A DNA stretch of 64,000 nucleotides from Nemertoderma westbladi. Taxonomy: Eukaryota > Xenacoelomorpha > Nemertodermatida > Nemertodermatidae. Of the stretch, positions 1 through 11,600 are shown in pieces. Below the pieces are notes generated by a model. It ran no database searches, was not told the origin of the DNA, and saw only the letters and a list, made by a program, of their open reading frames with translations. Within the stretch, counting starts at the first letter, position 1. The number at the start of each line of letters is the position of its first letter. The stretch spans positions 1 through 64,000 of the forward strand of contig JAUCBJ010006005.1 in assembly GCA_032718475.1 (NCBI GenBank), read 5' to 3'. The position numbers and the translations under genes are program-made.

Positions 1-3000
1 CGACTATAAACCTACGAGGAGTCCGACTATAAACCTACCGAGGAGTCCGACTATAAACTTACCGAGGAGTCCGACTATAAACCTACCGAGGAGTCCGACT
101 ATAAACTTACCGAGGAGTCCGACTATAAACTTACCGAGGAGTCCGACTATAAACTTACCGAGGAGTCCGACTATAAACTTACCGAGGAGTCCGACTATAA
201 ACTTACCGAGGAGTCCGACTATAAACTTACCGAGGAGTCCGACTATAAACTTACCGAGGAGTCCGACTATAAACTTACCGAGGAGTCCGACTATAAACTT
301 ACCGAGGAGTCCGACTATAAACTTACCGAGGAGTCCGACTATAAACTTACCGAGGAGTCCGACTATAAACTTACCGAGGAGTCCGACTATAAACTTACCG
401 AGGAGTCCGACTATAAACTTACCGAGGAGTCCGACTATAAACTTACCGAGGAGTCCGACTATAAACTTACCGAGGAGTCCGACTATAAACTTACCGAGGA
501 GTCCGACTATAAACTTACCGAGGAGTCCGACTATAAACCTTACCGAGGAGTCCGACTATAAACCTTACCGAGGAGTCCGACTATAAACCTTACCGAGGAG
601 TCCGACTATAAACTTACCGAGGAGTCCGACTATAAACCTTACCGAGGAGTCCGACTATAAACCTTACCGAGGAGTCCGACTATAAACTTACCGAGGAGTC
701 CGACTATAAACCTACCGAGGAGTCCGACTATAAACCTACCGAGGAGTCCGACTATAAACCTACCGAGGAGTCCGACTATAAACCTACCGAGGAGTCCGAC
801 TATAAACCTACCGAGGAGTCCGACTATAAACCTACCGAGGAGTCCGACTATAAACCTACCGAGGAGTCCGACTATAAACCTACCGAGGAGTCCGACTATA
901 AACCTACCGAGGAGTCCGACTATAAACCTACCGAGGAGTCCGACTATAAACCTACCGAGGAGTCCGACTATAAACCTACCGAGGAGTCCGACTATAAACC
1001 TACCGAGGAGTCCGACTATAAACCTACCGAGGAGTCCGACTATAAACCTACCGAGGAGTCCGACTATAAACCTACCGAGGAGTCCGACTATAAACCTACC
1101 GAGGAGTCCGACTATAAACCTACCGAGGAGTCCGACTATAAACCTACCGAGGAGTCCGACTATAAACCTACCGAGGAGTCCGACTATAAACCTACCGAGG
1201 AGTCCGACTATAAACCTACCGAGGAGTCCGACTATAAACCTACCGAGGAGTCCGACTATAAACCTACCGAGGAGTCCGACTATAAACCTACCGAGGAGTC
1301 CGACTATAAACCTACCGAGGAGTCCGACTATAAACCTTACCGAGGAGTCCGACTATAAACCTTACCGAGGAGTCCGACTATAAACCTACCGAGGAGTCCG
1401 ACTATAAACCTACCGAGGAGTCCGACTATAAACCTACCGAGGAGTCCGACTATAAACCTACCGAGGAGTCCGACTATAAACCTACCGAGGAGTCCGACTA
1501 TAAACCTACCGAGGAGTCCGACTATAAACCTACCGAGGAGTCCGACTATAAACCTACCGAGGAGTCCGACTATAAACTTACCGAGGAGTCCGACTATAAA
1601 CCTACCGAGGAGTCCGACTATAAACCTACCGAGGAGTCCGACTATAAACCTACCGAGGAGTCCGACTATAAACCTACCGAGGAGTCCGACTATAAACCTA
1701 CCGAGGAGTCCGACTATAAACTTACCGAGGAGTCCGACTATAAACCTACCGAGGAGTCCGACTATAAACCTACCGAGGAGTCCGACTATAAACTTACCGA
1801 GGAGTCCGACTATAAACTTACCGAGGAGTCCGACTATAAACCTACCGAGGAGTCCGACTATAAACCTACCGAGGAGTCCGACTATAAACCTACCGAGGAG
1901 TCCGACTATAAACCTACCGAGGAGTCCGACTATAAACCTACCGAGGAGTCCGACTATAAACTTACCGAGGAGTCCGACTATAAACCTACCGAGGAGTCCG
2001 ACTATAAACCTACCGAGGAGTCCGACTATAAACCTACCGAGGAGTCCGACTATAAACCTACCGAGGAGTCCGACTATAAACCTACCGAGGAGTCCGACTA
2101 TAAACCTACCGAGGAGTCCGACTATAAACCTACCGAGGAGTCCGACTATAAACCTACCGAGGAGTCCGACTATAAACCTACCGAGGAGTCCGACTATAAA
2201 CCTACCGAGGAGTCCGACTATAAACCTACCGAGGAGTCCGACTATAAACCTACCGAGGAGTCCGACTATAAACCTACCGAGGAGTCCGACTATAAACCTA
2301 CCGAGGAGTCCGACTATAAACCTACCGAGGAGTCCGACTATAAACCTACCGAGGAGTCCGACTATAAACCTACCGAGGAGTCCGACTATAAACTTACCGA
2401 GGAGTCCGACTATAAACCTACCGAGGAGTCCGACTATAAACCTACCGAGGAGTCCGACTATAAACCTACCGAGGAGTCCGACTATAAACTTACCGAGGAG
2501 TCCGACTATAAACCTACCGAGGAGTCCGACTATAAACCTACCGAGGAGTCCGACTATAAACTTACCGAGGAGTCCGACTATAAACTTACCGAGGAGTCCG
2601 ACTATAAACCTACCGAGGAGTCCGACTATAAACCTACCGAGGAGTCCGACTATAAACCTACCGAGGAGTCCGACTATAAACCTACCGAGGAGTCCGACTA
2701 TAAACTTACCGAGGAGTCCGACTATAAACCTACCGAGGAGTCCGACTATAAACCTACCGAGGAGTCCGACTATAAACCTACCGAGGAGTCCGACTATAAA
2801 CCTACCGAGGAGTCCGACTATAAACCTACCGAGGAGTCCGACTATAAACCTACCGAGGAGTCCGACTATAAACCTACCGAGGAGTCCGACTATAAACCTA
2901 CCGAGGAGTCCGACTATAAACCTACCGAGGAGTCCGACTATAAACCTACCGAGGAGTCCGACTATAAACCTACCGAGGAGTCCGACTATAAACCTACCGA

Positions 3001-5606
3001 GGAGTCCGACTATAAACCTACCGAGGAGTCCGACTATAAACCTACCGAGGAGTCCGACTATAAACTTACCGAGGAGTCCGACTATAAACCTACCGAGGAG
3101 TCCGACTATAAACCTACCGAGGAGTCCGACTATAAACCTACCGAGGAGTCCGACTATAAACCTACCGAGGAGTCCGACTATAAACCTACCGAGGAGTCCG
3201 ACTATAAACCTACCGAGGAGTCCGACTATAAACCTACCGAGGAGTCCGACTATAAACCTACCGAGGAGTCCGACTATAAACCTACCGAGGAGTCCGACTA
3301 TAAACCTACCGAGGAGTCCGACTATAAACCTACCGAGGAGTCCGACTATAAACCTACCGAGGAGTCCGACTATAAACCTACCGAGGAGTCCGACTATAAA
3401 CCTACCGAGGAGTCCGACTATAAACCTACCGAGGAGTCCGACTATAAACCTACCGAGGAGTCCGACTATAAACCTACCGAGGAGTCCGACTATAAACCTA
3501 CCGAGGAGTCCGACTATAAACCTACCGAGGAGTCCGACTATAAACCTACCGAGGAGTCCGACTATAAACCTACCGAGGAGTCCGACTATAAACCTACCGA
3601 GGAGTCCGACTATAAACCTACCGAGGAGTCCGACTATAAACCTACCGAGGAGTCCGACTATAAACCTACCGAGGAGTCCGACTATAAACCTACCGAGGAG
3701 TCCGACTATAAACCTACCGAGGAGTCCGACTATAAACCTACCGAGGAGTCCGACTATAAACCTACCGAGGAGTCCGACTATAAACCTACCGAGGAGTCCG
3801 ACTATAAACCTACCGAGGAGTCCGACTATAAACCTACCGAGGAGTCCGACTATAAACCTACCGAGGAGTCCGACTATAAACCTACCGAGGAGTCCGACTA
3901 TAAACCTACCGAGGAGTCCGACTATAAACCTACCGAGGAGTCCGACTATAAACCTACCGAGGAGTCCGACTATAAACCTACCGAGGAGTCCGACTATAAA
4001 CCTACCGAGGAGTCCGACTATAAACCTACCGAGGAGTCCGACTATAAACCTACCGAGGAGTCCGACTATAAACCTACCGAGGAGTCCGACTATAAACCTA
4101 CCGAGGAGTCCGACTATAAACCTACCGAGGAGTCCGACTATAAACCTACCGAGGAGTCCGACTATAAACCTACCGAGGAGTCCGACTATAAACCTACCGA
4201 GGAGTCCGACTATAAACCTACCGAGGAGTCCGACTATAAACCTACCGAGGAGTCCGACTATAAACTTACCGAGGAGTCCGACTATAAACCTACCGAGGAG
4301 TCCGACTATAAACCTACCGAGGAGTCCGACTATAAACCTACCGAGGAGTCCGACTATAAACCTACCGAGGAGTCCGACTATAAACCTACCGAGGAGTCCG
4401 ACTATAAACCTACCGAGGAGTCCGACTATAAACCTACCGAGGAGTCCGACTATAAACCTACCGAGGAGTCCGACTATAAACCTACCGAGGAGTCCGACTA
4501 TAAACCTACCGAGGAGTCCGACTATAAACCTACCGAGGAGTCCGACTATAAACCTACCGAGGAGTCCGACTATAAACCTACCGAGGAGTCCGACTATAAA
4601 CCTACCGAGGAGTCCGACTATAAACCTACCGAGGAGTCCGACTATAAACCTACCGAGGAGTCCGACTATAAACCTACCGAGGAGTCCGACTATAAACCTA
4701 CCGAGGAGTCCGACTATAAACCTACCGAGGAGTCCGACTATAAACCTACCGAGGAGTCCGACTATAAACTTACCGAGGAGTCCGACTATAAACCTACCGA
4801 GGAGTCCGACTATAAACTTACCGAGGAGTCCGACTATAAACCTACCGAGGAGTCCGACTATAAACCTACCGAGGAGTCCGACTATAAACCTACCGAGGAG
4901 TCCGACTATAAACCTACCGAGGAGTCCGACTATAAACCTACCGAGGAGTCCGACTATAAACCTACCGAGGAGTCCGACTATAAACCTACCGAGGAGTCCG
5001 ACTATAAACCTACCGAGGAGTCCGACTATAAACCTACCGAGGAGTCCGACTATAAACCTACCGAGGAGTCCGACTATAAACCTACCGAGGAGTCCGACTA
5101 TAAACCTACCGAGGAGTCCGACTATAAACCTACCGAGGAGTCCGACTATAAACCTACCGAGGAGTCCGACTATAAACCTACCGAGGAGTCCGACTATAAA
5201 CCTACCGAGGAGTCCGACTATAAACCTACCGAGGAGTCCGACTATAAACCTACCGAGGAGTCCGACTATAAACCTACCGAGGAGTCCGACTATAAACCTA
5301 CCGAGGAGTCCGACTATAAACCTACCGAGGAGTCCGACTATAAACCTACCGAGGAGTCCGACTATAAACCTACCGAGGAGTCCGACTATAAACCTACCGA
5401 GGAGTCCGACTATAAACCTACCGAGGAGTCCGACTATAAACCTACCGAGGAGTCCGACTATAAACCTACCGAGGAGTCCGACTATAAACCTACCGAGGAG
5501 TCCGACTATAAACCTACCGAGGAGTCCGACTATAAACTTACCGAGGAGTCCGACTATAAACCTACCGAGGAGTCCGACTATAAACCTACCGAGGAGTCCG
5601 ACTATA
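1..5606 (-). repeat. 24-bp minisatellite derived from the SEC24 exon 11 splice donor, about 233 copies
   Basis: Near-perfect head-to-tail array. On the SEC24 sense strand the unit is ATAGTCGGACTCCTCG (the last 16 bases of exon 11) followed by GTAGGTTT (the first 8 bases of the intron). The first copy is the real exon/intron junction at 5590/5589. Variants: most units carry GTAGGT; about 15 scattered units and nearly all units below about 535 carry GTAAGT; a few 25-bp units (around 536-680 and 1330-1370) carry GTAAGG. The array is cut by the window edge. In the SEC24 frame the unit reads I-V-G-L-L-G-R-F with no stop. The other two minus-strand frames contain TAG (or TAA) in every unit. Confidence 0.97.
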
Positions 5607-5691
5607 GCTTGACAATCAGCCCCAGCGTAAATATCCTTGAGTTGGTCTGAAACTGGAAGGCATAACGTGTGAACTCGTATCCGACGCTCAC
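5590..5691 (-). CDS. SEC24: SEC24 exon 11: ERRIRVHTLCLP to helical domain start, ending in an amplified splice donor
   Basis: Acceptor TTCTAG at 5692; 102 nt to the first donor CTCG/GTAGGT at 5589, phase 1 on both sides. It encodes ERRIRVHTLCLPVSD, LKDIYAGADCQAIVGLL plus one base. In SEC24A/B this continues Ala-Asn-Met-Ala-Val-Asp. A phase-1 donor here leaves a G that begins a GCN Ala codon, which supports the donor placement. The final 16 exon bases (5605-5590) together with the first 8 intron bases form the unit of the minisatellite that fills the window to position 1, so the true 3' edge could be any of many identical donors. Confidence 0.9.
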
Positions 5692-8600
5692 CTAGAATCA
5701 GAAGAAGATTCCGATGCTACTAATTCTGTCCCGGAAAATTCGGACCCAGAAAATTCGGTCCCGGACAAATTGAACCCAGACAATTCGGTCCCGGACAATT
5801 TTAACCCAGACAATTTTGGTCCCGGACAATCTGAACCCAGACAATTCGGTCCCGGACAATTTGAACCCAGACAATTCGGTCCCGGACAATTTTAACCCAG
5901 ACAATTCGGTCCCAAAGAAGATAATACTGTACCAGGAAACGAATCATCAAAAATAAAGGAATCCAGTATCTTCACGAGGTAAATAGATTGTAGAAAACCG
6001 ACACAATAATAACAGCTGATATAGTCTGAATAATAACTATACTAACCTTTACTACTGGTGTATAATACGGCAGCCTGTATAGTAGCTGCCTTGGTGTCGG
6101 TTAGCGCCTCATCCATAGAGAGCTGAAGTGCAAATCCGGCGTCAGGGTTGATGTTGGGTAGAGTCAGAAGATCGGTAGATCTAACGAACAAGTTGCCATG
6201 GAAAGTGTGAATAGCAAGACCTGCGATAGTAGACAACAATCAAAAAACGCGATCTCGTGATCCCGAAATATACACAAATAGTAAAGTAAAGTATATTGAA
6301 TAATGCCCAGGCTAGTTCTAAAGTGACTCTATTGAATTATGTCAGTAAACCATCCAGCAATATATAACAATTATTTAAATACCATTTTATCTTACTAATG
6401 CTTCATGAGTGTGAAATAATAAAGTGATTTATAAAGTTGTCCAATTGAATTGAATTGAAGTATATTTCTTTCTGTTATAGGTCCAATAAAAATTTGCATA
6501 ATTTACATACATTACTGTTAGAATGAAAGTAATGTGACCACAACAGAAAAACTAATAGCGAGGCTAGTGCCGTCATTCTGAGGTGGTCAGGACCAACAGG
6601 GAGGAGGAGGGGGGTGGGGGGGGGGGGGGGGGGGGGGGGTTGGTTACCTGGGCCTTTTGAAATTTAGGAATGGAAATTAATAGAAAATCGAACTAACAAA
6701 CTAGCTACCTTCCGGCTATATTTTTGGGCAGAATTTTTATTGTTGCTTTGAATCTTTAGCTACAATCGTTTTAAAAAAAGTGTATCCAGCAATATTACAC
6801 CAGTTACACCGCAGTTATTCTTCTACCTTGTATAGCTGTTTGTTGGTACCAATGGAAAGCTGGCCCTGCAAGGATTCTAAATATGTAACACAATTTGAAT
6901 TTCGTTGAAAAATAGCTGAGATATGGGCGTTCAAATGTTATTATGTTGTCATAACATTGGCCTTACACCTTATTTTTTTCGTATGTATAATGGTTGTAGA
7001 AGACCCTAGGCTTATTGAGTTGCCACACAGAGACTCTGTTTCACCGTATTCTGTCTATAATTACAACTATAATATTGACACGTTCTAATGTTGTTTTTAC
7101 GTTAAATTTTAAGTTGTTTTTAAATGTTGTTTGCTGCAATTTAAATTTCATTAGATTGACATATCATTCCTCATGTACATGTACTGTGACGGCCATTCAT
7201 ACGTCTGTTATTCGTCAATTCGTCATACCTAAACTGTACAAGGACACTTTATTATGCACTTAAAATATTTTTATACATTTTCTTATTTTTAAAACAGGTT
7301 ATTGGACCTACCATAACGAAATGACCCTGCATAACTTGCATTCATCATATTTTTATAAAGTTGTCCACCAAAATTTATTAGTGGTTTGTGAAGTCATTAT
7401 TTATGCTCTTTCATGGGATGTTTTATAATCGGCGTGTTTTACCTATAGACTTCTTATGTGACATGAATAAAGAAACGTCAAGAACTCAACATTAAGTCGT
7501 CCCTTCCGCATTCATTGTCTGTTTCGTGTTATCACCTCATCGGCTTCATTATTGGCTCCGCGTCAAATAATGTATAACAAACATTGTAACAACTCCGTTC
7601 AACACTCGCCCTCTACGCTGGGCGACTAAAATAGGAACTCAGGACCACGTTCGGGATCGGGATCGGGATCCCGATTGAGCACCATTAACTTAATTAAACC
7701 CTATAGCCTTACAGTATTGAAATCCTGATTAATATATAATAAATCAGTTAGAATGAGATGGACATCGACTTACCTCTTGTACAACGAATTCTCATTACCG
7801 ACTCGAATCCTATTTTTCGGGTTAGGTATCGCGTTAAATCCGTCTCGAATTTATCCACCGAACTCAACTGAAGTCCGGAATTGTATTCGGGATAGTAATG
7901 GACGCACCCGCTGGAATACTTGGAAATTTGACCTAAAGGTTTAAACAAATTTGAAAGAATAAATTATAATTGTTGTACATAGGCCTAGAAAATAAAATAG
8001 ATTTTGTATTTTAAGTAAATAAGCTTCACTTTAACACAGATCAGACAAGTGTTTATATATAGTTAGAGATTGCAATGGGGCTGTAAAACTGCGGTATTCT
8101 GTATGCAGAATTAAGAAACATCTTTTTTAACAGTATACTGAACAATGAATCTTGGTTTCTCCTAGGTCTGCGGCTGAGGGGGGGGGGGGGGGATTTAAGG
8201 GAAAGGAACAGGTTTCAGTGACATGTTAAATAATGAGAGTCAATAGCACCTAGCACAGTTTGCAATTTATTTTCCTAGTATTCTGCTGTAAATAAAAAAT
8301 ACTTAATTGCTACAAAATAGTACAACTACAAATACAAGGATCTAGTCCTAGTATAGGAAAGACCTAGGGCTAGGATAGTTATAGTATAGGGGGGGGGGGG
8401 GGGGGGGGGGGCAGTGTGCTTGTGGATTAGTCATGTCACAATGTCTGAATGTCACGGTGATCAGACTGTGATATTTTCTTTTATAATTAACTGAACCTAC
8501 CGACGGTGGCCAAGTCGCTGTACTGGGTGGCCAGTAGGAACAGATCGACGGCGATGTGCTGCCCGCTGCAATCCAAGGCCATCCGTTTGTACCAGTCGTT

Positions 8601-11600
8601 GGCCGGGTTGAGGTGCTGTATGGAGGACGAGTGGGATCTGGCGTTGGGATCCTCGCGGGATTTAAGGGATCCCGGACCCACGCTGGGGATAGCGCATTGG
8701 AAAACCGTGATCCGACCGCCCCACGTTTTCTGTAGATAAAGGAAAAACAACTCATATTTGCAAATTAATAGATAAAATATTTCATTTAATTAATAACATA
8801 CCCCACCATCCCCGGATCATGCTGTTCTACGCCGCACTGGGGACTATTATATCCGCAGAACACACACGTCAACATTGGCGGATAACCTGCCACATTAGCT
8901 TCTTAACTTACTGTACACCTTTTATAATATAACAATAATTTTAATAAACTATTGTAAATAAACTCAAATACAAATATAATTGTCAATAAGCTTAAAGTGT
9001 CCAATTGTTTGTCCGGTAGTTACGATATAATTTGAAATGGCTTTAATTTATTCGTATTTAATAAAGTTATATATTATTTTGTAGCTAATTTATTTGCGCA
9101 GCTTACGCACTAAAAATTATCAAAATCTGTAAAGGCAGTCAAAAAATATGCCCCATCAAAGATTGAAATATCGTCAAAATCAGTTGTCCCTTACATGAAA
9201 AGACCACAAACAACTGTGGGGAAATTTTATCACCCCAAGTGGCAAATATAGAAAACCTGTTGGGAAGCTTAGATGTTTGATGTTTTGCTTTCTTTTCCGA
9301 TATATTTCAGGCCATAATATTCATGTTGAACCATTTGAGATCGAGACATAAAATGGGCATGGATTTTCAATTTTGTGTCACATCTGTAACATTTACGTCT
9401 AGAATCTGAAGTAGTAACAGTAGGGTTTTCAGTTTTGATATATTTAGAATCAACAGCGTTTCTAACATAGACCATATATCACATACAAAGGGTAAGGTCA
9501 TCTCATTTGGGAAGTATTTATGTTTAACAAAGTCAATATAGAAAGCATAAACGTCCATATCTGTAACGCTACAAATCTGGCCACAGATTTTGATAATATT
9601 AATCTCATACAAGTATAATGGTACGGGTGGAAAGGCAATTTGAATTTATGCCGCAACAACCCCAAGAGTTAATGTGATAAATAAACACCAAGGATGTATG
9701 AATGGCGGTGGTAAGCGATTTTGTCATCCATCTGTAACGCGTCACCGTTACAGTGCAGTGCGTTACAGATAGGGCATGTTTCATCTGTAACGCATTATAT
9801 AACCAGTTATCGATGCGTTACAGACTGTAGGTTTTCAGTCTTATATATATGACAGTCCTATCTGTAACGGAGTGTCATCCAGAAATACAATAAGGCATCA
9901 CTGACAATATTGAATGCCTACGCGATTGATACGTTATTCGTCTTCCTACTGACATCCTAACTGCTCATGGTAATGTGGTAGTGTAAGATGGGTGAGTGTA
10001 AAACGCGGAACCGGATGCAAGATCCGGATCTGCACCCGGATTTTGAGGTTAAAACGCGGATCCGGATGTTCATGAAATCCGGAAATGAGTGCAAAATGAG
10101 AATTCAAGCTAATTTTCATTGTCCAGTGTTACTAGATCATTTAATAAAATGTGCTTCCTGCAAAATATCGCTTTATTTCATTTAGAATTGTAGAAGATAC
10201 ATTTCCTACAAACAGTGTTTTTTTTAACATACAATATATTGTACAGACGGTCCTTTGCCCAATGTTTTGTTTTTCGTTTTCATGATTAGGAACTAACAGA
10301 CGTATATAGATAGACTTCAATAAATTTGTATGTCTAATTTCATCTGACATGAAGCAATAAATAAACAAAAGTAAAGAATCCAGTCACTGTTATCAGTGAG
10401 TCTTGTGTAACTTCAATGTAAGATTGACTCTAATGATTAAATACTCTAATGCGTATAAAAGGCCTATATTTTACTATAAATTTCTAAATCATTGCCTTAA
10501 CATCACTTACTGACTTACATGACGGACTTGTGCACTACTTAGATTATTGTGATAAGTTTAGTCAGATCCGTTTATTGGATGAGGTAATGGACGTCTCTGA
10601 ATCAGTTGCAGAGAAACGCCATGGAGCGGTTACATAAGTACAGAGAACAAATTGACCGCGCGGTTGTTATACAGAGTATTTTAAACAAGCATATAAAAAG
10701 CGGCGCGATAGAGAAAATTTAACACGAGATAAAAAAAAATCGTGAAAAACAAGATTATCGGTTACACAGAAAAATGTTAATGAAAAACTTTCTCTATTTA
10801 TTATTGGAAATCATGTGTATTTAAGTATAACCTACATATAATTTAGTAGATGCGATGGTTATGGGCAGATATCGCTGCTTGTTTACAAATGTTTGTCCAA
10901 TATCTCCCTTTGAGCAGCGCGTCATGCTCTCCCTCTACTATCACAAGATTCGCCATGAAATTCTCAAACAATTTTTTCCGTCAATTTGTACCCCTTTTTG
11001 GCCACTTTTAAGTATATTGACCCAATTGTTTACTTGGGTGATTCTCATAAAATCTGTACCGTGTTGCGGACAGGACAAAGGTCAAAAAAAGTTTTCAGAA
11101 AGTTAAATATTCCCGTACTCAAATATTCTATTATAATGCTAGTGTGGTGTTTTAAAGTTTCCAAGCAATAGCACTTCTTGTTTTTAAAATACAGTATTTT
11201 AAATCTGGTCATCTGCCATTGTTGTGGATGGGACAAAGCCATGCCATTGTGCTGATAGATTATGTTTGCAAAAAAGATACACTGATATTTTGAGTTAAGA
11301 AACTAACAACAATGTTTAAGCATTCATTTTGTTAAAAAATAAGAACCTTGTTGTTATAAAAATACGTAAAAAATCTGAAATTCTATAAGAATTCTTAAAA
11401 ATTCTAAGAAATTCAGCAGCGTATCTTATGTGGACCCATCTCTATGGAAATAAGAAGCTAATATATAAATTATCAACGTCACAGATAATTGTTTAACATG
11501 AACTACAATACCGCAGTGATACAACTTAATATTTAGTTGGTGTTTACGAAAAATCGTACTTCTGGTACATTATGAATGTTGCGGATGGGACATTATATAC

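Noticed and set aside
1-5606. CRISPR array
   Set aside because: Units are contiguous with no unique spacers, the setting is a spliced animal gene, and the unit is a piece of the SEC24 exon border.
5698-5904. 68-codon minus-strand ORF with SGTELSGF repeats
   Set aside because: It is the 15/30-bp minisatellite of intron 10, between two well-defined SEC24 exons.
8348-8755. 135-codon minus-strand ORF overlapping SEC24 exon 8
   Set aside because: Out of frame with the conserved SEC24 exon, which explains the GC-rich open stretch.
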